Shown piece after piece: positions 45,085 through 54,843 of a DNA stretch of 64,000 nucleotides. The first letter of the stretch is position 1; the number at the start of each line of letters is the position of its first letter. The notes under the pieces were generated by a model, which had not been told where the DNA came from, ran no database searches, and worked only from the letters and a program-made list of their open reading frames with translations. Position numbers and translations under genes: made by a program. The stretch comes from Flagellimonas marinaquae (lineage in GTDB: Bacteria > Bacteroidota > Bacteroidia > Flavobacteriales > Flavobacteriaceae): NCBI RefSeq assembly GCF_003992675.1, contig NZ_RZMZ01000015.1:558001-622000 (forward strand), in the 5' to 3' direction.

Positions 45085-46572
45085 TTGAAAATACTTGACC
45101 AGTATATACTAAGAAGATTTTTATACAACTTCTTCAGTTCTTTTTTCATCCTGATTGTCATATTCATTTTTCAAGGAATATGGCTGTTCATCGATGACTT
45201 GGCGGGAAAAGGGCTGGGCATGGTCATTATTGGTAAGTTTATTTTCTACTTTATCCCAACACTGGTAGATAAGGTTTTGCCCCTTACAGTACTTCTGTCT
45301 TCTATCCTTACCTTTGGTACCTTTGCGGAAAACTATGAGTTTGCTGCCATGAAAGCGTCCGGCATATCACTGCAGCGTGGCATGCGTAGCTTGATTGTTT
45401 TTGTGCTTTTCCTCGGATTGGTAACCTTCTTTTTTGCCAATGATGTTATTCCAAAATCCGAACAAAAAATGTTCAACCTAAGGCGGAACATTGCCAAGGT
45501 AAAGCCTGCGGCCGCTATTACAGAAGGTGTTTTCAGTGATTTTGAGGGCACCGCCCAAGGTATGAACATCAAAGTGGACAAGAAATATGGCGAGCAGGAC
45601 CGTTTTCTGGACAATGTTATCATCCACAAAAAAACGAATCAAAACATCAACAATACTGTAATCAAGGCAAAAACAGGGGAGTTGATCAGTAGTGAGGAGT
45701 CGGATATCATCCAATTAGTCCTCAAAGATGGGAATTATTATGAAGAGGTGATTCCCCAAAAGGCAGCGGAACGCCGAAAGCATCCGTTTGCCAAGTCCAA
45801 TTTCGAGACCTATACCATTAACATCGACATCTCAGAATTGAACGATCAGGATTTGGAAGAAGACCAGAATATCACTACCAACAAAATGAAGAACGTGGGA
45901 CGCCTGATCAAGGATATTGACTCCCTCCGGGAAAACAATCTCGAAAAAGTGACGGCTTTCTCGAAAAATGTGGTTAATCGCATGGGAGCCTTCCCCGTGG
46001 AACCCAAGGTAGATTCCTTGGAACTCATTGTCCCAGAAAAGAAAACGGAAACCAAAAAAGATACCATCCGCGACATTGATGTGTTTATTTCGAGTCTACA
46101 GCAATGGGAACAACTCCAAGTGGTTAAAAAGGCACAGAACGAGGTAACCAGTATTCTGAGTACGGTAAACGCCAAAAAAGATGAGTTGCAAAGCCGCTAC
46201 AAGTTTTACAACAGCCATATTTTATCGCTGCATCAAAAGTATGCACTTGCCCTATCCTGCATTATCCTATTTTTTGTAGGCGCACCTTTGGGGGCCATCA
46301 TCCGTAAAGGAGGACTTGGACTGCCCATGGTAGTGGCCATTATCTTGTTCTTGGCGTATTATTTTATCGGGGTGTTTGCCGGAAACTATGCCAAGGAAGG
46401 AAATATTCACCCGGCCATTGGTGCCTGGCTGCCCACCATGATCATGTTGCCGCTGGGCATATCGCTCACCCGAAGGGCGACCGCAGATAAGGGATTGATA
46501 GGCTTTGGTCATTTTATCGACCGTATAAAAGCATTGTTTAAAAAGAAGAAAAAAGAAGCAGAGGACGAATGA
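45085..46572 (+). CDS. lptG: LptF/LptG-family permease
   Basis: A 495-residue LPS-export permease with six membrane helices in two groups and a large periplasmic beta domain (about 130-360). It starts ILDQYILRRFLYNFFSS, and the second group includes YALALSCIILFFVGAPLGAIIRKGG. The frame begins with TTG at 45085, 3 nt after lolA; no ATG is available. F or G cannot be decided from sequence alone. It overlaps ribB by 4 nt. Confidence 0.9.
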   Translation: MKILDQYILRRFLYNFFSSFFILIVIFIFQGIWLFIDDLAGKGLGMVIIGKFIFYFIPTLVDKVLPLTVLLSSILTFGTFAENYEFAAMKASGISLQRGMRSLIVFVLFLGLVTFFFANDVIPKSEQKMFNLRRNIAKVKPAAAITEGVFSDFEGTAQGMNIKVDKKYGEQDRFLDNVIIHKKTNQNINNTVIKAKTGELISSEESDIIQLVLKDGNYYEEVIPQKAAERRKHPFAKSNFETYTINIDISELNDQDLEEDQNITTNKMKNVGRLIKDIDSLRENNLEKVTAFSKNVVNRMGAFPVEPKVDSLELIVPEKKTETKKDTIRDIDVFISSLQQWEQLQVVKKAQNEVTSILSTVNAKKDELQSRYKFYNSHILSLHQKYALALSCIILFFVGAPLGAIIRKGGLGLPMVVAIILFLAYYFIGVFAGNYAKEGNIHPAIGAWLPTMIMLPLGISLTRRATADKGLIGFGHFIDRIKALFKKKKKEAEDE

Positions 46573-47708
46573 TCTCCAACGAAAACAACATACAACTAAA
46601 CACCATTGAAGAAGCCATTGCCGACATTAGGCGAGGCAAAGTGATCATTGTGGTGGATGATGAGAACCGTGAGAACGAAGGTGATTTTTTGGCCGCTGCC
46701 GAACTGATAAGCCCAGAAACCATCAATTTTATGGCCAAACATGGCCGTGGTCTCATCTGCGTTCCCTTGACCGAGGGGAGGTGCAAAGATTTGGGGCTCC
46801 ATAAAATGGTCAGCCATAATACCGACCCATTGGAAACTGCCTTTACGGTGTCCGTAGATTTGCGCGGCAATGGGGTTACCACAGGTATTTCTGCTGGTGA
46901 TAGGGCCAAAACGGTACTTGCACTCACCGACCCCTCCACCAAACCCCACGAATTGGCCAGACCTGGACATATATTTCCATTGATTGCCAAGGAGGGTGGT
47001 GTTCTTCGGCGAACTGGACACACAGAAGCGGCCATTGATTTTGCCCGTCTTGCCGGTCTGCAACCTGCAGGGGTAATTGTGGAAATCATGAATGAAGACG
47101 GTTCCATGGCGCGTTTGCCACAGTTGATGGAAGTGGCCAAAAAGTTTGACCTTAAAATCGTGTCCATCGAGGATTTGATTGCCTACCGTATGGAACACGA
47201 TAGTTTGATAGAGCTGAAGGAAGCTTTTACCATCAACACCCGATTTGGTGAGTTTCGGCTCAGGGCCTATCAACAGACCACCAACGACCAAGTCCACATT
47301 GCCCTGCTGAAAGGTGATTGGCGGAGTGGTGAGCCCGTGCTGACGCGAATCAATTCCACCTTGGTGAACAACGATATGCTGGGGACCTTGACCAATAATC
47401 CAGATGAGGCATTGCAACGGATGTTCGATGCACTGAGCAAAGAGGAGAAAAGTGCCATGGTTTTTATAAGCCAAGAAAATCAATCCACGAACCTCTTGAA
47501 CCGATTGTCAGAATTTAAAAAACTGCAGGGCGAAGGGGTTACCAAAGCCCCCAAAGTGGAAATGGACAATAAGGATTTTGGTATCGGCGCGCAGATTTTG
47601 CACGACATCAACATTTCCAAAATACGCCTGCTCACCAATTCTGCCCAAACGCGACGTGTGGGTATGGTGGGCTACGGATTGGAAATTGTGGAGTACGTGA
47701 AGTATTGA
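46569..47708 (+). CDS. ribB: 3,4-dihydroxy-2-butanone-4-phosphate synthase with degenerate RibA domain
   Basis: Residues 1 to about 205 are RibB: VDDENRENEGDFLAAAE, GLICVPLT, TTGISAGDRAKTV, RPGHIFPLIAKEGGVLRRTGHTEAAIDFARL. This half should make dihydroxybutanone phosphate for riboflavin. The rest has the GTP cyclohydrolase II fold (KDFGIGAQILHDINISKIRLLTNS is clear), but the zinc Cys are gone: the expected C-x10-C-x-C region reads RINSTLVNNDMLGTLTNN, and the EGRGIGL loop reads ENQSTNLLN. The C-terminal half is therefore probably inactive, as in RibBX-type proteins, and a separate RibA would be needed. Confidence 0.9.
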   Translation: MISNENNIQLNTIEEAIADIRRGKVIIVVDDENRENEGDFLAAAELISPETINFMAKHGRGLICVPLTEGRCKDLGLHKMVSHNTDPLETAFTVSVDLRGNGVTTGISAGDRAKTVLALTDPSTKPHELARPGHIFPLIAKEGGVLRRTGHTEAAIDFARLAGLQPAGVIVEIMNEDGSMARLPQLMEVAKKFDLKIVSIEDLIAYRMEHDSLIELKEAFTINTRFGEFRLRAYQQTTNDQVHIALLKGDWRSGEPVLTRINSTLVNNDMLGTLTNNPDEALQRMFDALSKEEKSAMVFISQENQSTNLLNRLSEFKKLQGEGVTKAPKVEMDNKDFGIGAQILHDINISKIRLLTNSAQTRRVGMVGYGLEIVEYVKY

Positions 47709-48103
47709 AAACAGGCTTTTGTACAAAATCATGAACTACCTTAATACTTATTTTAGGGCACAAAGAGCATAACGTACCGTCTTTAAAATAATAACACCAC
47801 GAACATTCAAGGGATAGGTGTTCTCTTTTGTTTTAAAATCTGATTTATATAGATTCGGTGTTTTCGATTCTTTTTTTATGAATCGTTATACAGCCCATAG
47901 ACTTTTGCTCCCTTTTTCTTGATTCCTGACTCTTGTCTCTTTCCTTTCATCTAAATTACCCAAATCCCACCCAAAAAACCGATATCCCAAAAACGCATCC
48001 GTCAGATCAGAAGGGGCATCCGTCAGATCAGAAGGGGCATCCGTCAATTGGCACCCGAAAAATTCAATGGCATTGTAGACCTTAGCCTTCAAAATATATA
48101 AGT
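47709..48103 (+). other. 395-nt intergenic region with a pyrimidine-rich tract and 21-nt repeats
   Basis: It contains an AT-rich part, a low-complexity tract around 47910-47950 (TTGATTCCTGACTCTTGTC), and three 21-nt units (47995-48057). I see no gene: the minus-strand frame through the repeats encodes only a heptad-like L-T-D-A-P-S-D and is not supported. No clear terminator for ribB. Confidence 0.5.
47995..48057. repeat. Three 21-nt tandem units (GCATCCGTCA type)
   Basis: Units start at 47995, 48016 and 48037, each beginning GCATCCGTCA; the first two are identical and end in GGG, the third diverges after CAATT. A two-unit version of the same repeat occurs at 62456-62497 in another intergenic region. 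Confidence 0.75.
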
Positions 48104-50122
48104 ATGAAAGCTAGATTTTTATTTCTGATCATGGTTTCGTTCGTGGTTTTGTGGTCTTGCGAGCCCAACGAACCCGATTCCGTTTTGATCAACAATGCGC
48201 CCGTTCTGCCCAGCCAAACCTTTACCGTGCCAGAGAATTTTCCTGACGGTCAATTGATAGGTAAGATACAGGCAACGGATAAAGACAAGGATGCTTTGGA
48301 ATTTTCCTTGATTCAGGAGTCCAGTGGACTGTTTGAAGTAGCCAAAAATGGCAACCTGTTCTTGGCAGCAGGTAAAACCTTAAGTTATGCGGTTCAAGAA
48401 GAACATGTTCTGGATGTATATGTTCATGATGGTGTTGTAGGAAGGAAGGGGACTCTAACTATTAAGGTAATCCAAGAAGACCCAGAAAATCAGCCACCTT
48501 TGGCCGAAAACCAAGAATTTGAGGTCAATGAGGATATTGCTGATGACGAAGTGATAGGTACCGTAGTGGCCACGGACCCTGAAGAGGATGACCTCACGTT
48601 TCTCATCACTGAGAACGACGATGACCTTTTCATCTTGTCTGATACTGGAGAGCTTACCTTGGTAGAAGGAGCGGTATTGGATTTTGAGACCAAGGAGGAC
48701 TATACCCTTACCATAACGGTAGGTGATGGTGTCAATGTGCCGGTAGAGATAACTTTAAGCATTAATGTTCTTGATGTTAACGAGGCGCCCATAGCCGAGG
48801 ATAGGGTTTTTGATGACATTATTGAAACGCTTCCTGAAGGCGAGCTCATTGGCAACCTTGAAGCAACTGATCCCGAAGGAGAACCATTGACCTATGAAAT
48901 TGTAGAGGATGAAGACGGCTTGTTTGCGGTGACCGGTAATGGAGAAGTCGTTTTGGCAGAAGGACAAAGTTTGGATTTTGAGACTGCTGAGCAGCACACC
49001 ATTGTGGTAAGCATCAGCGATGGAGTTAATGAGGTCCAAATTACCGTAACCATAAATGTTCTGGACGACGGGGATATTTTCGACGATCCAGCATCTTTCA
49101 TCACCACTTGGAATGTGGAAACCGATGGACAGGAATTGATCATTGGTACCAATCCAGATTTTAGCTACGACTATACCATCGATTGGGGAGACGGTACCAT
49201 AGAACAGCGTACGGACCAAAATCCTTCACATGTCTATGAAAACGCTGACACCTACACAGTGGCCATTAATGGGCAGTTCCCTGCAATAATGATGAACCAA
49301 TCCAATTTGTTGAGTCAAGGTGCTTTGATTGATGTGGTACAATGGGGAACGCAGCAATGGCAATCCATGGAATACGCATTCATACAATGTGTTAATTTGG
49401 AAAATTTTGGTGATAACAAATCTCCGGACTTGTCACAAGTCAAGTCTATGGAGGGCATGTTCGCATTTGCAAGTACATTTAATGGTGACATTTCACAGTG
49501 GGATGTTTCCAATGTAACCAATATGAAAAATGTGTTTTTACAAGCTTCCAGCTTCAATGGTGATTTGAGTGGTTGGAATGTGGGCAATGTAACAAACATG
49601 GTCTCCATGTTTGATGGCGCAATTAATTTTAACTCCAATATTGGTGGTTGGGTCGTAACTAATGTTACCAATATGGTTGGTATGTTTAATGGTGCGGATT
49701 CTTTCAATCAAGACATTGGTGGATGGGTAGTAGGCAACGTAGAAAACATGTCTGGGATGTTTAATGGGGCTGCTAGTTTCAATCAAGATATCAGCGGATG
49801 GGATGTACGTGAGGTTACTGACATGTTTGTGATGTTCGCAGGCGCAGTCAATTTCAACCAAAATCTTGGTGTTTGGGAAATTTTTAGTATGCAAAACATG
49901 GTTAATATGTTTAATAACAGCGGCATGAGTACCTTAAACTATAGTGCTACGCTACGTGGTTGGGCCAGTTTGGGTAATGAAAATATCCCGGATGGTGTAA
50001 ACCTGGGGGCTAGTGAGATTCCTTATTGTAATGATTTTGAGACCATTTCTGCAAGGGAAAGTATTTTGGCAAACAATAACGGTTGGAATATTACGGATGG
50101 AGGTTCAGCACCTTGCTTTTAA
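48104..50122 (+). CDS. Surface lipoprotein with cadherin-like, PKD-like and BspA repeats
   Basis: A 672-residue lipoprotein with signal and lipobox (FVVLWSC, Cys19). In order: three cadherin-like domains (about 30-125, 127-225, 230-330; for example DKDKDALEFSLI and LDFETKEDYTLTITVGDG), a PKD-like domain with DYTIDWGDGTIEQ near 365, and about seven BspA-type 25-residue units (pattern M-x-x-M-F-x-x-A-x-x-F-N-x-D-I-x-x-W-x-V-x-x-V) ending near 650. Probably surface-exposed in adhesion or binding. The next gene is a shorter paralogue. Confidence 0.88.
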   Translation: MKARFLFLIMVSFVVLWSCEPNEPDSVLINNAPVLPSQTFTVPENFPDGQLIGKIQATDKDKDALEFSLIQESSGLFEVAKNGNLFLAAGKTLSYAVQEEHVLDVYVHDGVVGRKGTLTIKVIQEDPENQPPLAENQEFEVNEDIADDEVIGTVVATDPEEDDLTFLITENDDDLFILSDTGELTLVEGAVLDFETKEDYTLTITVGDGVNVPVEITLSINVLDVNEAPIAEDRVFDDIIETLPEGELIGNLEATDPEGEPLTYEIVEDEDGLFAVTGNGEVVLAEGQSLDFETAEQHTIVVSISDGVNEVQITVTINVLDDGDIFDDPASFITTWNVETDGQELIIGTNPDFSYDYTIDWGDGTIEQRTDQNPSHVYENADTYTVAINGQFPAIMMNQSNLLSQGALIDVVQWGTQQWQSMEYAFIQCVNLENFGDNKSPDLSQVKSMEGMFAFASTFNGDISQWDVSNVTNMKNVFLQASSFNGDLSGWNVGNVTNMVSMFDGAINFNSNIGGWVVTNVTNMVGMFNGADSFNQDIGGWVVGNVENMSGMFNGAASFNQDISGWDVREVTDMFVMFAGAVNFNQNLGVWEIFSMQNMVNMFNNSGMSTLNYSATLRGWASLGNENIPDGVNLGASEIPYCNDFETISARESILANNNGWNITDGGSAPCF

Positions 50123-50179
50123 CAGTGTATGCACTTACAGCAATCCAAAATTCAAGAATAAAACTTAAAAAAAGAACTT

Positions 50180-51571
50180 ATGAATATCAAAAACATAATA
50201 CTGTCCTTCATGGCACTGGGCCTTTTCTGGTCCTGTGCCGAGGACGATGCGGGGTATCCCATTGCCACCAATCGAGGCCCTGTTATGGTAGCGCAAAGTT
50301 TTAACCCTTCCGAGGATATTTCCGATAGTGACATCATCGGACTTGTGAAAGCCTTTGATGCGGATGGGAACGCACTTAGCTTTAGTTTAACAGCAAATGA
50401 TGGTGATCTGTTCGAGTTGACCAGTGATGGCCAGTTGAGCCTTGCCACCGGAAAGAACCTCGATTTTGAGACCAAACCACAGCATAGCATCACGGTAACT
50501 GTGACCGATGGAATCACCAATCCGATTAGCAATAGCATTACCATTGAAGTGGCAAACGTCATCGAGACCCTTTTTGAAGATCCCGCGGCCTTTATTACTG
50601 AATGGGAGGTGGTCGATGAACAAACGCTGACCATAGGTACCAACATGGACTATGACTATGATTTTACCGTAGACTGGGGCGACGGTTCGGGTCTGGAAGT
50701 GGTAACGCAACAAAATCCTACGCACGAATACAGTACTGGCGGAAACTATAAGGTAGCGATCAAGGGGCAGTTCCCGGCCCTTCATATGTTCAGCGCAGAT
50801 GGTCCAAGCAAGGAATCCCTACTGAACGTGGTGCAATGGGGTTCCCAGAAATGGCAGACGATGGAGAGGTCTTTTATTGACTGTTCTAAGTTGACTGGAT
50901 TCACTGCCACGGATACACCCGACCTTTCCGAAGTCACCTCAATGAGATCCATGTACTCAAATGCATCTTCATTCAATGGAGCCATGGGAAGCTGGAACAC
51001 CGGTAATGTCACTACTATGCAGACTATGTTCGCGGGAGCTTCATCATTTAATCAAAGTATTGGTAGCTGGGACACGAGCAATGTTATGAACATGAGAGGG
51101 ATGTTTCAAGATGCAGTTTCGTTCAATCAGAATATTGGGGATTGGAATACCGGCAATGTATTGGCGATGAGTACCATGTTCCTGGGAGCAACTTCCTTTA
51201 ACCAAAACATTGGCAGTTGGGATATGGCACAGGTCACAGACGTTGAGAATATGTTTGACGGTGCTACCGCTTTTGACCAGAATTTGGGCGGATGGGACGT
51301 CGGAAGTGTCTTCACCATGGAATTTATGTTGGACAATAGCGGTATGTCTGCCGCGAACCTTAATGCTACATTGATTGGCTGGAGCGAGTATGTGGATGAG
51401 AATGAGGGCCCAAAGAACATCACCGTAGGTGTTGATGGACTTTCCATTTGCGGACCAGAGGTGGTGGAAGCCATTCAAAGCCTTACCATAAACCATAATT
51501 GGGCCTTGACTGGGGAATTGCAAGCAGAAGCTGACTGTCCAGAAGAAGAGGAAGAAGAAGCGACAGAATAA
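50180..51571 (+). CDS. Surface lipoprotein with cadherin-like, PKD-like and BspA repeats, paralogue
   Basis: A 463-residue lipoprotein (lipobox GLFWSC, Cys19) built like the previous gene's product but with one cadherin-like domain (about 28-125; DADGNALSFSLTANDGD), one PKD-like domain (DYDFTVDWGDGSG) and about six BspA-type units (SWNTGNVTTMQTMF, SWDTSNVMNMRGMF and so on). It ends with a highly acidic tail (CPEEEEEEATE). Shared order and junction sequences with its neighbour indicate tandem duplication followed by loss or gain of cadherin units. A terminator follows. Confidence 0.88.
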   Translation: MNIKNIILSFMALGLFWSCAEDDAGYPIATNRGPVMVAQSFNPSEDISDSDIIGLVKAFDADGNALSFSLTANDGDLFELTSDGQLSLATGKNLDFETKPQHSITVTVTDGITNPISNSITIEVANVIETLFEDPAAFITEWEVVDEQTLTIGTNMDYDYDFTVDWGDGSGLEVVTQQNPTHEYSTGGNYKVAIKGQFPALHMFSADGPSKESLLNVVQWGSQKWQTMERSFIDCSKLTGFTATDTPDLSEVTSMRSMYSNASSFNGAMGSWNTGNVTTMQTMFAGASSFNQSIGSWDTSNVMNMRGMFQDAVSFNQNIGDWNTGNVLAMSTMFLGATSFNQNIGSWDMAQVTDVENMFDGATAFDQNLGGWDVGSVFTMEFMLDNSGMSAANLNATLIGWSEYVDENEGPKNITVGVDGLSICGPEVVEAIQSLTINHNWALTGELQAEADCPEEEEEEATE

Positions 51572-51957
51572 AAAATTATACTGACAAGTCTTACGTTGGG
51601 TTATTTTTCCACCGGGCGACCTTCGGGTCCTCGGTGGTTTTTTTTGTTTCATAGTGCCATACCAATTAGTGCGTTATGGAATCTCATATATCAGGAAAAA
51701 TTCAATTTCAAGTTCAAGTTCAAAACAAGACTAAACTCGTAATATCAAACCCCGCAACTCTAAACTAATAACCCATAAATCCCGACTTCATACTACAAAC
51801 TGAAAAATGCCCACTGCTGAATAAAAACAACACTATCGACTTCCGTACATATTTTAGGAAACAGTCTATTGATGCCGTCCCAAAAAACATTTGTATTTTT
51901 ACAATCGTTTTGTAACATACAAATCTGATTAGCAATTATCCTTTCAAAAAATAGAAT
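51572..51957 (+). other. 386-nt intergenic region before lpdA
   Basis: The first part holds the terminator of the lipoprotein pair. The rest is low-complexity, with short tandem TTCAAG-like steps near 51705-51725 and AT-rich sequence up to lpdA. I see no gene or clear promoter; TATTTTTA near 51893 is a poor -7 match. Confidence 0.5.
51609..51646 (+). terminator. Rho-independent terminator of the lipoprotein pair
   Basis: Stem CCACCG / CGGTGG, with an inner hairpin, followed by eight T, about 40 nt after the stop. Confidence 0.88.
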
Positions 51958-53361
51958 ATGAATCAATATGATGTAGCCATCATCGGCTCTGGACCAGGAG
52001 GCTATGTGGCGGCCATTCGTTGTGCCCAATTGGGAATGAAAACGGCCATAATAGAGAAATATGCAACCTTGGGCGGCACCTGTCTTAACGTTGGATGTAT
52101 CCCTTCCAAGGCGCTCTTGGACTCTTCGCACCATTATGAAGATGCCGTAAAGCATTTTGAGGAGCATGGAATAGAAATTCCGGGAGAGGTTAAGGTCAAC
52201 TTGGAACAAATGATAGCCCGCAAACAGGGTGTTGTGGACCAAACTACCAAAGGCATCGAGTTTTTGATGGACAAAAACAAGATTGATGTTTACCATGGGG
52301 TAGGGAGCTTTAAGGATGCCACCCATGTGAAAATCGCCAAAGAGGATGGAGAGGAAACCATCGAGGCCAAAAACATCATTATTGCGACAGGCTCCAAACC
52401 TGCTTCATTGCCTTTTATCGAAATTGATAAAGAACGTATCATCACTTCCACCGAGGCATTAAAACTCAAAGAAATCCCAAAGCACATGATCGTGATTGGC
52501 GGTGGGGTTATTGGTCTGGAATTGGGCCAAGTATATAAAAGGTTGGGTGCAGAGGTAACCGTTGTGGAGTACATGGATAGGATCATCCCCGGTATGGATG
52601 GAGCTTTGTCCAAGGAACTCACCAAGGTCATGAAAAAGCAAAAGGTAAAGTTCAACCTATCCCACAAGGTAAAATCCGTGGAGCGCAAAGGTGACGAGGT
52701 CATTGTAAAAGCTGACGATAAAAAAGGTGAGGAAGTCACCCTTACGGGCGATTACTGCCTGGTAAGTGTGGGGCGTAAACCTTACACGGACGGATTAAAT
52801 GCAGAAGCAGCCGGTGTGAAATTGGACGATAGGGGCCGTGTTGAAGTAAACGATCACCTACAAACCAACGTTTCCAACATTTATGCCATTGGTGATGTGG
52901 TGAAAGGTGCCATGTTGGCCCACAAAGCAGAGGAAGAAGGAACCATGGTGGCTGAATTGTTGGCCGGACAAAAGCCCCATATCGATTATAATTTGATTCC
53001 AGGGGTTGTGTATACTTGGCCAGAAGTTGCTGCAGTCGGGAAAACCGAGGAGCAATTGAAGGAAGAAGGCATCGAATATAAATCAGGGCAGTTTCCCATG
53101 CGCGCATTGGGTAGGGCTAGAGCCAGTATGGATATTGATGGGTTTGTAAAAATCCTAGCCGACAAGAAGACGGATGAGGTACTGGGTATTCATATGATTG
53201 GAGCACGTTGTGCCGATTTGATTGCCGAAGGAGTTACCGCCATGGAGTTCAGGGCTTCCGCTGAGGATATTTCACGAATGAGCCATGCGCACCCCACTTT
53301 TGCCGAAGCCGTTAAGGAAGCTGCCTTGGCAGCCACAGATGATAGAGCATTGCATGTGTAA
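51958..53361 (+). CDS. lpdA: Dihydrolipoyl dehydrogenase
   Basis: E3 flavoenzyme of the 2-oxoacid dehydrogenase complexes. The 467-residue protein has the FAD loop IIGSGPGGYVAAIRCAQLG, the redox disulfide GGTCLNVGCIPSKALL, the NAD loop IGGGVIGLELGQVYKRLG, YAIGDVVKGAMLAHKAEEEG and the C-terminal catalytic HAHPTFAEAVKEAAL. All key residues are present. It stands alone between terminators. Confidence 0.97.
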   Translation: MNQYDVAIIGSGPGGYVAAIRCAQLGMKTAIIEKYATLGGTCLNVGCIPSKALLDSSHHYEDAVKHFEEHGIEIPGEVKVNLEQMIARKQGVVDQTTKGIEFLMDKNKIDVYHGVGSFKDATHVKIAKEDGEETIEAKNIIIATGSKPASLPFIEIDKERIITSTEALKLKEIPKHMIVIGGGVIGLELGQVYKRLGAEVTVVEYMDRIIPGMDGALSKELTKVMKKQKVKFNLSHKVKSVERKGDEVIVKADDKKGEEVTLTGDYCLVSVGRKPYTDGLNAEAAGVKLDDRGRVEVNDHLQTNVSNIYAIGDVVKGAMLAHKAEEEGTMVAELLAGQKPHIDYNLIPGVVYTWPEVAAVGKTEEQLKEEGIEYKSGQFPMRALGRARASMDIDGFVKILADKKTDEVLGIHMIGARCADLIAEGVTAMEFRASAEDISRMSHAHPTFAEAVKEAALAATDDRALHV

Positions 53362-53486
53362 CTAAAAAGTCGAATTGGCAGGTATTCATTTTGTTGAATA
53401 CTTGTCATTTGGAGTGTTTTTTTGAACTCAGGCAAAAAAAAATGTATCGAGAAAGGTTTGGTTGAAATATAATCATACCAATCAAA

Positions 53487-53518
53487 AGCATTCAATCTTA
53501 GGATTGGATGCTTTTTTT
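53487..53518. terminator. Bidirectional terminator between convergent genes
   Basis: Stem AGCATTCAATC / GATTGGATGCT (one G-T pair), loop of 4, flanked by A4 and T7. It separates lpdA from the convergent acyltransferase. Confidence 0.88.
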
Positions 53519-54713
53519 AGCTTCGGACCGTACGTAAAACACGCTTTAGGAAAAGATGAAGGCGGCCAACGAGCTCTTTCAATAGGGGCAAGGTCAACTC
53601 CTTAACTTCTACAACTTGCAATTTGGCAAAGGAAATTCCCCAAGAAATCTGGGATTTGATATGCGCCTCGTGCCTGTTGTATTGTAAGGCTAAAAACGTG
53701 CAGACTATCATAAATAGGAGTGCTCCGGGAACCACAATTTCAGGCGCAAGGGAGTTATTGAAAAATCGGTACAGTCCCAAACCTGTCAAACTTCCGTAAA
53801 GAATTACAAAGTGAATCACATAAATGGACAAGGTGCTTGCCCCGATATTCAAAACGGTTTTGTTGGTCATTAATTTACGCAGTATCATAAACACGGCAAA
53901 TACCACAAATACATCCCCTAGACGGATAAAAAGGTAGTTATTGGTCAACAATAATTTTAGGAAGCCCAATCCTGTCAATTCATACACGGCCGTAAAAAAG
54001 GGAGTGGATTGATAAATAAACAAATAGCCAATCGATAAGGCGATGGAAATGGCAGCTGGATACAAATATCTGTGATTTTTGAATTGCGTGAACAGCACAG
54101 AAATAAATGCACCTATGGTGGCGTAGCCAAACCAAGGAATGATGGTAAACACCGACCCATTCGCCTTTGTAAAGTAATTCGCGAGAAAATCTGGCAAAAA
54201 GAAGAACGACCATTCTTTATACGTCCTTTCGAACAAAAAGAGAAGTACGGTAGTCGATACCAAAACCAGCGGGAAAACGTATTTTTTCTTTTGGGCCGTG
54301 AGCAAGTAAATTCCAATGAGACCCAAGATGGAAAGTCCGATGCAGTGAAGCACATCCACCAAATAAAAAGAGCTATAGACCTCTCCTTTGAGCAGCCCGC
54401 CAAGATTGAGTCGCAACAAATATCCGATCAGCAATAATTGTAATCCTCGGCGTATACCTTTCGCAACCCTTGGATTGTCCATGCCATTTTTTGGAGATCG
54501 AATTAAAAGATAGGTAAAAATAAAACCGGAAACCGTAAAGAAAACTGGCGCTGTGATGCCTCTAAAGTATAGCCAGACCGCATATACAGGATTGTTGGGG
54601 TCCCTGAAAACAGGATCCAAAAGACCATCGATAAAATGCCCTTGCAGCATCATTAAAATGGCCCAGGCACGCATGGCATCAATAAAAAACAATCTGTTTT
54701 CGTTGGCTGTCAT
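53517..54713 (-). CDS. Membrane acyltransferase (DUF1624/HGSNAT-like)
   Basis: A 398-residue membrane protein with about ten helices. It begins with the acyltransferase-type RLFFIDAMRAWAILMMLQGHFI, and helix-2 region GITAPVFFTVSGFIFTYLL follows, as in heparan-alpha-glucosaminide acetyltransferase-like and acyltransferase-3 proteins. It likely moves an acyl group across the inner membrane onto a sugar or lipid; the substrate is unknown. The start is the ATG at 54713 rather than a GTG five codons upstream. Confidence 0.8.
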   Translation of the reverse strand: MTANENRLFFIDAMRAWAILMMLQGHFIDGLLDPVFRDPNNPVYAVWLYFRGITAPVFFTVSGFIFTYLLIRSPKNGMDNPRVAKGIRRGLQLLLIGYLLRLNLGGLLKGEVYSSFYLVDVLHCIGLSILGLIGIYLLTAQKKKYVFPLVLVSTTVLLFLFERTYKEWSFFFLPDFLANYFTKANGSVFTIIPWFGYATIGAFISVLFTQFKNHRYLYPAAISIALSIGYLFIYQSTPFFTAVYELTGLGFLKLLLTNNYLFIRLGDVFVVFAVFMILRKLMTNKTVLNIGASTLSIYVIHFVILYGSLTGLGLYRFFNNSLAPEIVVPGALLFMIVCTFLALQYNRHEAHIKSQISWGISFAKLQVVEVKELTLPLLKELVGRLHLFLKRVLRTVRS

Positions 54714-54843
54714 CAAATTCAACTTCACCCTATATACTTAACTAGCAAGCAGTTTGGATGTTTCTGGCCCCAAAAATATGGAAAATAGTTACATCTCTGT
54801 ATCAATTGCGGTATTTTAGCGAAACAATCAACGATATTGGGCT

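Noticed and set aside
46596..47483. Long minus-strand ORF (295 codons) opposite ribB
   Set aside because: A shadow of the ribB reading frame; it has no recognisable features and no start context.
47886..48092. Minus-strand ORF with L-T-D-A-P-S-D heptads
   Set aside because: It is only a translation of the 21-nt repeat units; the rest has no protein-like features.
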